In this document: positions 40,501 through 49,821 of the stretch, piece by piece | How positions within the stretch are numbered: the first letter of the stretch is position 1 | Layout: each line of letters begins with the position of its first letter | Assembly (NCBI GenBank): GCA_964247055.1 | Contig: OZ176051.1 | Location: 13,268,001 to 13,332,000 of the forward strand | DNA length: 64,000 bases | Reading direction: 5' to 3' | DNA from: Paragordius varius | Taxonomy: Eukaryota; Nematomorpha | The notes under the pieces: model-generated | The model's database searches: none | What the model was told of the DNA's origin: nothing | The model's input: only the letters and a program-made list of their open reading frames with translations | Position numbers and translations under genes: made by a program

Positions 40501-40797
40501 TCATTTCTAAAAATTTACGGTAAATATACTGAAAAGTGACAAATATGTGAGGATTTTTTGTCTTTATAATTTTAATTTTGTGTGATAAAACATTGTTTGA
40601 ATCCAAAAATGTTTTGATATCTGAATAGCCAAAAACCTTTGGTAAATTTTCTAAAATTTAGATAAATAAATTAAACTAATTTCGATTTTAAAAATCTCGG
40701 ATGTAAATTTATTTTTATCCTGAATATAATCAAAGGCATGAGAAATGGTTTGATCAACATTGTTTAAATGCTCATTCATATTATTATATGACCACAT
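28588..40797 (-). CDS. TRMT2A: tRNA (uracil-5-)-methyltransferase, TRMT2A type, 13 exons, 623 aa
   Basis: Exons, in reading order: 40797-40677, 40650-40530, 40506-40431, 40364-40236, 39400-39035, 38894-38792, 37989-37928, 37645-37399, 37031-36975, 36698-36541, 34384-34300, 29428-29285, 28790-28588. All are GT-AG with consistent phase; the human protein, as I recall it, is 625 aa. Known family role: SAM-dependent methylation of uridine 54 in tRNA. An RRM spans about 37-107 (IEIKNLPKVFGYSDIKTFL; HIFVTFQ). Then DDIVTPLHAIPYEKQLQ, VPSPLVTEYRNKCQF, FKISPLSFFQVN, the SAM-binding LDLCCGAGTIG (465-475), VLGIDNCSSAICDAK (motif II), ILDPPRNG (523-530), the nucleophile region YISCDFLG (Cys553), and FDMFPHTANFET with general base Glu612. 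Uncertain: the donor of exon 11 (34300 fits phase but leaves the segment after SEIN short), and the start, since a strong acceptor lies just before the ATG at 40797. The two large introns are packed with transposons. Confidence 0.9.
29935..31370 (+). mobile_element. RTE-like LINE, heavily decayed, in TRMT2A intron 11
   Basis: Broken reading frames give IPIRKASGIDNIPLE (RT start block), DVLAGFI (for 'ENQAGF'), a FADD block as NNLRFADDTTLSA near 30700-30735, and a C-terminal tail. The order and spacing match the better preserved LINE at 52.7-55.5 kb, so it is probably the same family but older. It is antisense to the host gene. The endonuclease part is missing. Confidence 0.7.
31740..32242 (+). 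other. Two overlapping unrecognised ORFs in a TRMT2A intron
   Basis: Reading frames of 87 codons (31740-32003) and 84 codons (31988-32242) overlap by 16 bases. Neither resembles a family I know, and both lie antisense in an intron. They may be chance frames or part of an unrecognised repeat. I do not claim a gene. Confidence 0.15.
32242..34220. mobile_element. TIR element B, with a CACTA-like element inserted
   Basis: The left end AGGGTGGGGTGATGAAAAAA and the right end CTTTTTTATCACTTCACCCA are inverted repeats (AGGGTG..GTGAT / ATCAC..CACCCA), with secondary palindromes ACTTGACTTGCAAGT near the left and ACTTACATGTCAAGT near the right. Homologous to element A at 24276-25457. There is no transposase ORF, so it is non-autonomous or worn out. 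It lies in TRMT2A intron 11. Confidence 0.7.
32579..33654. mobile_element. CACTA-like (EnSpm/Chapaev) non-autonomous element nested in B
   Basis: Begins CACTAGACAACAAATTTT and ends AAAAATTTGTTGTCCAGTG, near-perfect inverted repeats, flanked by ATA on both sides (a 3-bp target duplication). CAC..GTG ends with a 3-bp duplication fit EnSpm/CACTA. No transposase frame is visible in the 1076 bp. A stretch near 33230-33380, with CTCGCTTCGCGCGTTTG, recurs near 55740-55880. Confidence 0.7.
34722..36496 (+). mobile_element. Helitron (non-autonomous), copy H1, TRMT2A intron 10
   Basis: The 5' end is TCTATATATTTATAAAAATG preceded by A; the 3' end is CTAG followed by T, nine bases after the perfect hairpin CGTGCTGCGTAGCAGCACG, with a second hairpin GAAGTCCGAAGGACTTC just before it and a C-run before that. 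These are the expected Helitron features (A|TC..CTRR|T, terminal hairpin). The interior has two units of about 450-500 bp, each with 'gctttgtgatctg', 'cgacaatagcttcgcccttt' and 'gagaacgtgttggaccat', and the inserted element at 35570-36315. The 3' end lies 44 bases from exon 10. No Rep/helicase ORF. Confidence 0.85.
35570..36315. mobile_element. Long fold-back MITE (F1 relative) with tandem-repeat arms
   Basis: Begins CCATTTACACTTCAAGAGTG and ends CACTTGAAGTGTAAATGG-like (CTTGAAGTGTAAATGG), TA on both sides. The left arm is about seven tandem copies of a 22-nt unit, TTCAAGTTGGTCCTTGAACA; the right arm carries the same unit inverted, about six times. The loop of about 430 bp is AT-rich and unlike the F1 core. 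It sits inside Helitron H1. Confidence 0.8.
38190..38700 (+). repeat. Dispersed repeat family R, copy 2
   Basis: Landmarks: GAGGTAGTTTAATATCCTAG, AGCTCATTTTGTAAATAAAC, 'gtttttgctggtaaaatgt', 'acctgttgtgttag', 'aaatcgctttggggtataaaac', 'cattgaagcgttaa'. It lies in the TRMT2A intron between exons 6 and 7 and is non-coding. Confidence 0.6.
39540..39970 (-). repeat. Dispersed repeat family R, inverted copy
   Basis: The landmarks appear as reverse complements (AAGCGATTTAAAATTTGA, 'gcaaatgtatattatgg', 'ctagcaaaatcttgatatattttg', 'gctccgtaatataaaactacc'). It lies in the TRMT2A intron between exons 4 and 5. Confidence 0.55.
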
Positions 40798-41029
40798 AAA
40801 ATATTTTATATCTAAAAAAATATGGGTGATGGCCAGTATGGTTTAAGAAAAATGTATCCCATTCGAACTACAGAATAAAATTATACGATTTTTTTTTGAT
40901 AAACTGACAGTGATTAATCTATTTATTACCGGTCGGTTTCAGCCATCCCATATAAATATAGGATTTAAAAATTGAATAACTGTAAGTTTGAAATATCTTT
41001 ACCATTTCATTATCTTTTAACTTTCCTAG

Positions 41030-42397
41030 TTTACCTTTTGGGCTAGTTTATTTCGTAGAGAAACAACAGTTTCGAAAGTTTTTTTAGTTAAAATTAATAA
41101 TTAAACATTGTTGTCATGTATAAGATAGAAAAGCTTATATTTTTTCCAATGTAAAATTTGGACAGCACCAAATCACGATTGAAAGGAACAGCTAATATTG
41201 AAATAATAATATATCAAGGTTTTTCTGGTAGAATGTAGCCTAAAAGTTTCTTAAAGTTAATTATTTACATTTTTTAATTTTAATATACATTTATTTGTCT
41301 GTTGTGTTAGCGATTTATAGAAAAAATGGCGAAAGTTTAGGTTCTACATTATATTTGAAAATTTTTTGAATAATGATTCTAAATGACTAAAGTAAGCATA
41401 TTTTTGAATTTGGCTTAATACCTTAAATACTTTTTAATATTCAAATTTCAAATGGCTCTGGCATATTAGACCAAAAAGTAATGGAGTGTTGGAATATATT
41501 TTGGCTCATTCATTATTTACTTGATTGTTTTTAATAGATTGGCGGTGACTTTACTTCTAATTTTTAGTCCCTCGGTTTTATCCCCTTATAATATTGTAGC
41601 AATATTTAGGGAAATGTGTTTTTTATTTAAATGGAATATGAGAACCAAAAATCTCTAATTTTTTTCTATTTGAAAATGAAAACGTTATATGCTAAATTTT
41701 GATATCAACTAAAAATATTTTTAAAAATTGCATGCTTTTCTTTAAAAATTACGTTTAAGCGTACTTTATATTATTTTAAGGTGATGAAAACGGTAGAAAA
41801 ACGCTTTAATATATATATTCGATGATGCTAAAAGTACCTCAGTATTTAAATAAAATACTCGTTTTTCTTCAAATATATGGTAAATATTGATTGTGTGTTT
41901 TTTTTAATTTATCAAAATTTGAAAGCAATGTTTAACATTGTGGAATTTTATATAAAAAGTGTTTTTATAATATCATAGAGCTTTTTTAAACCGTTTCTAT
42001 TGCAAAATAGTATGAAGTATGCTTCAACAAAACTTTGCTAAAATTTAGATTTTATAAAAAAATATGCTTTTTTAAAAAATATTCGTAATATCAAAGTTTT
42101 CAATATAATTAAAAAAATCGTGCAATTTCAGCATTTTTGCGTTTATTATAATGAGCACCTCGCCCATTATAAAAGAAAAAAAATTTGCCAAATTCGACAT
42201 CAAAAGTTTAGAAACTATTTTTGCTTTGTAGTGTATGATATATTTTAGTAGTCATATTCATCAAAAAAATATATAAGGAAAACGTGCTTTTGTCTTCAGA
42301 TATGGAGAAGTTATTATAAAAATGTTAATTACGTTCTTATATCATTTGCATGGGCCAAAACCAAAAGCACCATGATGATCCTGATACATTTTAGGAA
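41030..42397 (+). repeat. Dispersed repeat family R, long copy, cut by a Helitron
   Basis: Runs through the whole set of landmarks seen in other copies, from 'gggctagtttatttcgtagag' through 'ctgttgtgttagcgattta', 'gatgaaaacggtagaaaaacg' and 'tttttgcgtttattataatg' to GGCCAAAACCAAAAGCACCA and 'tgatacatttt'. The same closing words stand at about 63460-63500. Helitron H2a starts a few bases later. Confidence 0.6.
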
Positions 42398-43390
42398 TCT
42401 ATATATTTATAAAAATGGAAAATGCTGGCTTTGTGATCTGGTACAGGAAAACCGGTGGACCCATTCAAATCCAAACATTGAAAAAATATAATCATTAATC
42501 AATGCCCCGACAATAGCTTCGCCCTTTTTTTGAAATAGGCTCCCAGTTCGGGCCCACCCCGTATGAAAAACAGGTTTTTTTTGAAAACAGAAGTCCACAA
42601 AAATCGTGTCTTTGAGACAATTTTCTGGAGAACGTGTTGGACTATTCAATTTCAAATATAATTTTTGTTTACTTATTTTTGATTGCACCGAACATAGTCG
42701 AGTCACTTTTATGATTTAGGCCCTCTTTTTACCCGCTACCCCCGTAAAATACCATTTTTTTCAAAAAACAAAGTCCACAAAAATAAATTTATGATTGTAT
42801 TTTTTTGCCCAAGGTATGAGACTGTGAAAATTCGAGAATGTTTTTTCGTATTACCTGGTAAAAGACAAAAATTTTAGTCAAGCGTTTCTATGATGATAGC
42901 TGCTGGGTAAGGAGCTACCCGCTAAAAACTGATTTTTCATGTAGCTTTGTGATCTGTTTCCGGAAAACCGGTGAACCCAATCAAATCCAAATATCGAAAA
43001 AATATAATCATTAATAAATGTCCCGACTATAGCTTCGCCCTTTTTTTGAAATAGGCCCCCAGTTCGGGCCCACCCCGTGTGAAAAATGGGTTAAGTCAAT
43101 TTTTTGGAGAACGTGTTGGACCATTCAATTTCAAATATGAATTTTGTTTACTTATTTTTGATCGCGCTGAACATAGTTAAGTCACTTTTCTGATTTAGGC
43201 CCTCTTTTTACCCGCTACCCCCGTAAAATGCCATTTTTTTCAAAAAAAACAAAGTCCACAAAAATAATTTTTTGATTGTATTTTTTTGCCCAAGGTATGA
43301 GACTGTAAAAATTCGAGAAGGTTTTTTCGTATTACCTGTTAAAAGGCAAAAATTTTAGTCAAGCGTTTCTTTGATAGATGCTGAGTAAGG
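42398..43390 (+). mobile_element. Helitron copy H2a, lacking its 3' hairpin end
   Basis: The 5' end TCTATATATTTATAAAAATG is preceded by A. Two tandem units start near 42430 and 42943, each with 'gctttgtgatctg', 'agcttcgccctttttttg' and 'agaacgtgttgga'. The sequence matches H2b and H1 closely but stops near 43390 without the terminal hairpin or CTAG. Confidence 0.75.
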
Positions 43391-43457
43391 AGTATCTATC
43401 ATATGTATAGCATGTTAAAAGATATATGGATATTAAAACATTATTTATGGTAATCTA

Positions 43458-44391
43458 TCTATATATTTATGAAAATGGAAAATGCTGGCTTTGTGATCTG
43501 GTACAGGAAAACCGGTAGACCCATTCAAATCCAAACATTGAAAAAATATAATCATTAATCAATATCCCGACAATAGCTTCGCCCTTTTTTTGAAATAGGC
43601 CCCCAGTTCGGGCCCACCCCGTATGAAAAACGGGTTTTTTTTGAAAACATAAGTCCACAAAAATCGTGTCTTTGAGACAATTTTCTGGAGAACGTGTTGG
43701 ACTATTCAATTTCAAATATGAATTTTGTTTACTTATTTTTGATTGCACCGAACATAGTCGAGTCACTTTTTTGATTTAGGCCCTCTTTTTACCTGCTACC
43801 CCCGTAAAATACCATTTTTTTCAAAAAACAAAGTCCACAAAAATAAATTTATGATTGTATTTTTTTGCCCAAGGTATGAGACTGTAAAAATTCGAGAATG
43901 TTTTTTCGTATTACCTGGTAAAAGGCAAAAATTTTAGTCAAGCGTTTCTATGATGATAGCTGCTGGGTAAGGAGCTACCCGCTAAAAACTGATTTTTCAT
44001 GTAGCTTTGTGATCTGTTTCCGGAAAACCGGTGAACCCAATCAAATCCAAATATCGAAAAAATATAATCATTAATAAATGTCCCTATAGCTTCGCCCTTT
44101 TTTTGAAATAGGCCCCCAGTTCGGGCCCACCCCGTATGAAAAACGGGTTTTTTTGAAAACAGAAGTCCACTAAAATCGTGTCTTTGAGACAATTTTCCGG
44201 AGAACGTGTTGGACCATTCAATTTCAAATATGATTTTTGTTTACTTATTTTCGATTGCGCCGAACATAGTCGTCTCGCTTTTTGAATTTAGTCCCACTTT
44301 TTCCCGCTCCCCCCGTAAAATGCCATTCCCCCCCCCCCTCAGAAGTCCGAAGGACTTCCTCAGGCTGCGTAGCAGCACGAGATTTACGCTA

Positions 44392-44392
<1 letters not shown>
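43458..44392 (+). mobile_element. Helitron copy H2b, both ends present
   Basis: The 5' end TCTATATATTTATGAAAATG is preceded by A; the 3' end is CTAG followed by T at 44393. Units start near 43489 and 44003. The 3' part carries a C-run, the hairpin GAAGTCCGAAGGACTTC and a second, imperfect hairpin AGGCTGCGTAGCAGCAC. It has no protein-coding capacity. A (TA)n tract follows directly. Confidence 0.85.
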
Positions 44393-44431
<39 letters not shown>

Positions 44432-44479
44432 TATATATTCCATCATGGTATTTTTTAAACCCCCCAATTTACGACTTAG

Positions 44480-45950
44480 TGTAGTGATAATTGACAGACC
44501 TTAAGGATCATTTTAGATTTAGAGTTTAACCTTGGTCTTATCAAATGTGCTTCGATATGTAATACATATGTCCGGATGTGATTCTAAATTGTGTCGTCTG
44601 CGCGGAGATGCAAGCAATAAAACCTCCGATATGCGCTCTAGGAAAGTAACAGACTCGCATTAAAGTTTCTGTGGAAAAGTTAAATTGAAGAAATAGAACA
44701 CATCCTTGTCTCACACCCCTGCGAATAGAAATTATTTAGTTAGAGGGTATTTTTTAATAGCTGTTTGCTTTGTATACAACAATTGAAGCAAAATATTATA
44801 GGAGAGGACCTCCGCATTGAAAAATGTTTAATAGACAATCATAGTTATGTACGTCATACTTAAACCTGAAAAATAGCAGTGCAAACATTTGCCGAATTCA
44901 TTGTACCTTTGATATTCTATTATACCTATATAAAATTTCAGATTGTACATTAGATATTTTAAGTTAAAAATAAATTCATTGTCATAAAGTGGATAGTTTG
45001 TTGGTAATAACAACATTCAATAGTTTTGATACAGAGAAAGGTTATTAAAGAACGGTAGGAGAAACCATTTGATCCAATCGTCGGGGCAAATGTAGGATTG
45101 GAAAATATTTTGTAAAAAGATTTTTTTAAACAGTCGAAGGGGGTTGTTTGTATGAAAGTAATTGGAATGTCATTGTATTCTAAGGAATCAAATGATGCGA
45201 AGTGTTCAAAGGCAAATAAACTTACGCTAAAATTGGGAAATCAAGTTGAGAAGCATTCATCCGGTCGATAGATGCATGGGAGGGTGATCATGACAATAGA
45301 AGCCCCGATTTTTTCTTTTAAATATATATTTTGGTTTATGATAGGATGTCAGGGTTGATGGCCCCAGATTGAGGGAGATCTGATGACAGATGTATGTATA
45401 TATTCTGGCTTTTGGCATCCCGTTCTAAGTCTTTAAAAATTATAAGGTGTGCATTTTTGTAATTGATTGCCTTTCAAATTGCGTTAATATTCAGTATTCA
45501 GAGATATTGTTATCGATTAAGGCCAATCTACGGTGCTAAAATAATATAATACTACGAGAGTCTCAAATTATTGGGATGTTTTCGCTAAAGTGATCAGAAG
45601 TTATGATGATACTGTTATGATCCAAGCCTGTGGCAGTTGGTATCTATATTATATTATTGGAGGATAGCGTATGATTGGAATTTATATTGGTAAAATTGGA
45701 AAAGTGGAAGGGTTATTTACTTTTTTAAGGTAATTCAACATTTTAAATTTAATTAGTTACTGATGGGATCCTATCACGAATCCCGAGAAAATCCTCTAAT
45801 GCACCATAGTCACTTTTTTGGATGAGGATGAAGTCAATTTGTGATCGGATGTTTTTGGGAAACACAAATATATCTTATTCTGAAGGGAATATCAAAGAAG
45901 ATACTGGTAATGGCAAGTATGTGGTATACAAGAAATTCTATCAATGTGTC
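44480..45950 (-). mobile_element. RTE/CR1-like LINE, heavily decayed, minus strand
   Basis: Minus-strand pieces in the expected order: endonuclease C-terminus with FPKNIRSQIDFILIQKSD near 45790-45860, RT block CPDDWIKWFLLP near 45060-45100, YNEFGKCLHCYF near 44870-44910, LYTKQTAIKKYPLTK near 44740-44790, and GVRQGCVLFLQFNFS near 44690-44735. The frames are interrupted throughout. It was recognised from motif order only, so the borders are approximate. Confidence 0.6.
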
Positions 45951-46339
45951 ATAACGAAAATATCTTTTCCCAGTGGACCTTGAAGGTAAAAATTAATACA
46001 CTTATCGATACCTTTAAACTGTGCCCTAAAAAACATACTGATATAAACAAACTACATTTTAAGATTACCCACAGACCAATGAACAGAATGCACGAACTAT
46101 ATAGGTACTACGGTTCTATCAGGCACCAATGCTTCTCGAAACATATAATGTAAGCAATCGGAAAAAGTGCTCGAAAGTTTCAAATTAGATAAAAAATATA
46201 AAAAAATAAGTAATTCATACCAGTAAAAAATTGGTAAATACCTGTTGTTGAGATGCATTTTAATAGCCACAAGTCACACATACATCGGCTCAAAACACGC
46301 AGAGTAAATAACTGGTAATACATTAAATCTGGGTTGTTC

Positions 46340-46599
46340 TACATGCGACCCTCCATATTGCGTGCGGCCCGGGAAAAAATTGGACATGATATAAATGATA
46401 ATTTATGTAAAATTGAACTATCTTTAAATCTTCTGAATAAATCTATCCAATTAACAACATTGAAAAAATTGTTATATTTAGGTTACATTTTAATTATGTT
46501 TAAAATTTAATTAATATATATTAAATGTATAATTAATACTGCCCGCCGCTATTATGATATAAATGCGGCCCGCCAAGTGATTTCTGTTATACACCCCTG
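46340..46599. mobile_element. Possible hAT-type MITE
   Basis: The right edge reads GCGGCCCGCCAAGTGATTTC..ACACCCCTG, whose complement CAGGGGTGT..GGCGGGCCGC is a common hAT end. GCGTGCGGCCCGGG lies near the left side (about 46358). The left terminus and the 8-bp duplication are not clear. Confidence 0.4.
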
Positions 46600-47565
46600 C
46601 ATTATATTATTCAGAAATGTATTTTTTATATTGGCGAAATTTGATGATTACATATAAAACAACATAAAAGCGTTGTGTTATATATTTTACAAATTCGATT
46701 GCATCTAAGATTCGCTAGACGACTGCATATTCGAAGCTGTTAGGCATATGGTCGTCAACCAATTAACATTTTTTTGAATATAATAACATTTTGTTTAAAA
46801 ATACTGTTCTCAAAATTGTTTCGTTTAAATTATATTATTAACATTGTTATCCTGTAATAAAAAAGCTTTTGTTTTTTTTTCAACATCTAAAGTTCAAAAT
46901 CGGGACTCCAAAAGCCGATTGTAAGATGAGATATTATCAATAAATTTCAAATATGTGCTGTCCAATTGTAATTAAAATCTTTTGGATTTTTAATCTTATT
47001 TTATATTCTGCTTAATTACCCTAAATAGGCAGCGAAAGAGTTTAAATGCATATTCTTAAATTTAGCCCAATATCATATACTCTCTTTATGTTTGAATTCA
47101 ACGTCGCATTAAGATCAATATAATGATACGAAATATGGTTATTCCGAAGGTGAGCCAACACAGACCTGAATAGGATAATATAAATTAGGCTAAAATTAAA
47201 ATATTGCGTTCTTTCACAACCAAAGTTTATATAAAAAACCAATGTTTAACCTAATATACGTTCATCCTATAATAATAAAATCATATGTTAAGTTTTTTTG
47301 CAATCAATTATAAATCATTGGTAAAGATAAATACAACTTATTATAGAATACTTATTCTACCAGAATACTAGGTGCAAAAAGACGGTCAAATATTTTTAAC
47401 AAAAAAATTATTTATAATGAGATAGCTTTTAATGTGTGAATTTATTTCCCGCAAAAATTATTAATTATTGAGCCCCAATTTTTGAAATATTGAGAGTAAT
47501 ATAAAAAAGGATATATATATTTATTTAGCATAACAACAAAACTGAATAAAATAATATGATCTGCG
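46600..47565. other. Intergenic with a partial family R match
   Basis: 46770-46960 contains a worn family R segment ('gttatcctgtaataaaaaagc', 'aagttcaaaatcgggac'). The rest is AT-rich with no recognised gene; the 66-codon minus frame at 47042-47242 resembles nothing I know. Confidence 0.4.
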
Positions 47566-47775
47566 TGTTACAATGATTCCTTATATCATTAGGAAATTCG
47601 GTTATTGCATTCACAAGGATAAAGTTGTCTGATTTAAACGTTGTTAAAGATAATAAGTATAAATAAAATAATTTGCACTCACAACCAAGGTAATATATAT
47701 TTTTAACGTAACAAGGCCAAAAGTGTATTATGCACTAAAAAAGAGAAGGATAATTTGCGGATAATAACCTTTTTA
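47566..47775 (-). repeat. 3' LTR of gypsy fossil
   Basis: Direct repeat of 49606-49821 with TG..CA ends (TGTTA.. / ..TTAACA on the plus strand). It follows the integrase tail of the minus-strand element. Confidence 0.85.
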
Positions 47776-49605
47776 ACATACCTTCTTAGCTTGATATCGG
47801 TCGAGTGGCTTTCGGGATCGAATCGGGTACCGGCGAGTCGTAGTAGGAGAAGTGTCACTTGTTTGCACGGGTGTATTCTCACTTGAAGGCGCACTTTCTG
47901 ATTTCGGATTCTCCTCGATGTTTTCAGGGGTTCTTATTTCATGTTCCGTGGGATGTTTTTGGAGGTTATTATCATTGTTGTTTAAGTTTGCAGATGATGA
48001 GTTAGGAATGCTGATTGATATTTCCGGGTTATCTAGATTTTTAGTCTTTTCCTCACTTCTCCCGTCTTCTCCTTCGGCCGACCAATCCATGCGATTCCTT
48101 AATTGATCAGCATGTTTGCGGATAATTTGTCATTGTCGTTGACATTGTACGATAACCATCCCGTTCTGTCGACGATTTGTCCCTCCCTCCAACCAGAACA
48201 CAATTCATTCTTAATATATACCTTTGGCCCCTTTTCAAACTCCTGCGGAATGTCGGGAGTATCCATGAATTCGTTGGGTTTCGTTTTCATCCATGTAAAT
48301 GGGCTTTGCATAGTTCTTTTTAAAAACAAATGCGCGGGGGTCTCCTTCGTGGAACTGTGATGCGTGTTTCGGTAAGCCCATAAGATTTGGTTTAATCTTC
48401 GCACTGGGTCTGCGGAAGTGGGGCTGACATTGAATGATGATTTTTTAGAGTGTAAATTACCCTCTCTACCAACCCATTTGTTCGGGGGTGGTAGGGAGCC
48501 GATGTTACGTGTTTTATATCAGAGGAAGCTAAAGTTCTCTCAAACTCCCCCGATTTAAAATAAGAGCCGTTATCAATAACCACCACTTTTGGGTACCCAT
48601 ACCGGCAAAAACAGGTTTCTAAAAACTTAAGAATATTACCTGTATTCACAGAGCGTAACGTCTCTACCTCCACCCAGCGGGTGCAATGATCAATTAGTAC
48701 CACCCAGTATAAATTGTCAATGGGTCCGGCGATATCTAGGTGGAGCCGTTCGCACATGGTTGTATGTTCCATTGATAGGTGGGATTTTCGGGTACATTTG
48801 GGCACAGCCTTTGGCAGTTTTGGCAACTACGCACCTATTTTTCGATATCTTGGCTCAACCCGGGCCAATAAACCTTTTCACGCCTTAATAGTTTCATGGC
48901 TTGTATTCCCGGATGGCCACTATGCAGTTATCTGAAAATATCTGGCTTAATTTTGTTTCAGGATTATTACCTGATCTCCCACAAATAATAGACCGTATGC
49001 ATGCTCAATTTCATTTTTTATTGCGATGAAAGGCTTGACCAGGGGGTCCGTCCAATTATTAGACCTTAGGGCTACTTTTAATTTTGCTATCGTAGGATCC
49101 TTTATAGACTCTTGATAGATAATTGCTCTATTTAAATTTATTGGACCAAATCAAATGAACATTTCTACTTTCATCGTCTTTCTCAAAAGCCATCGGCTCC
49201 TGGTTTTCAATGGGAAGTCTCGATAGGCAGTCAGCTATGTTTTCTGTACCAGGGTGATATTCTATGTTAAAATCGAAAACCGATGTTCTAGTTATCCAGC
49301 GTACTAGTTTACAATTATTAATTTTACTTAGATCTCTTTGAGGCCCAAATAGTTTCACTAGAGGTTTGTGGTCCGTTTGTATTATAAATTTTCTGCCATA
49401 CAAAAAAGTTTTAAACTTCTCTAACGCTATTAGGATAGCTTTTGCTTCTCCTTCAATTACTGAATAATTTTCTTCGGCCTGAGAGCATTTTTTTGACGTG
49501 TAGGCGATCGGGCGATTACCCGCTGTTGTATGTGATAAAATAGCACCGTATCCTAACATTGACGCGTCGGTTTCCAAGACTATAGGTAGTTTGGGACTAT
49601 ACGGA

Positions 49606-49821
49606 TGCTACAATGATTCCTTATATCATTAGGAAATTCGGTTATTGCATTCACAAGGATAAAGTTGTCTGATTTAAACGTTGTTAAAGATAATAAGTAT
49701 AAATAAAATAATTTGCACTCACAACCAAGGTAATATATATTTTTAACGTAACAAGGCCAAAAGTGTATTATGCACTAAAAAAGAGAAGGATAATTTACGT
49801 ATGATAATAACACTTTTAACA
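49606..49821 (-). repeat. 5' LTR of gypsy fossil
   Basis: Direct repeat of 47566-47775, nearly identical over its length. No convincing matching target-site duplication was seen outside the pair. Confidence 0.85.

Larger units (their letters stand above)
47566..49821 (-). mobile_element. Gypsy-type LTR retrotransposon fossil with two LTRs
   Basis: Minus-strand element between two near-identical LTRs of about 210-216 bp. From its 5' end it shows an RNase H / connection region (49577-49128, with METDASMLGYGAILSH and DHKPLVKLFGPQ), an integrase region (about 48826-48392, with ERLHLDIAGPIDNLYWVVLI and YHPRTNGLVERV) and a C-terminal tail to about 47773. Gag, protease and most of the RT are not visible, so it is broken. 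The very similar LTRs point to a fairly young insertion. A related, older copy lies at about 60170-62600. Confidence 0.88.

Noticed and set aside
42407-44192. Family of similar 84-99 residue minus-strand frames (TRLCSVQSKISKQ..)
   Set aside because: They lie within the repeated units of the Helitron copies, have no start context or known domain, and vary as non-coding repeats do.
45944-46153. 69-codon plus-strand frame
   Set aside because: Adjacent to the decayed LINE on the other strand; no domain and no splice partners.
47852-48935. Plus-strand frames across the gypsy element
   Set aside because: Antisense shadows of the integrase and tail regions.
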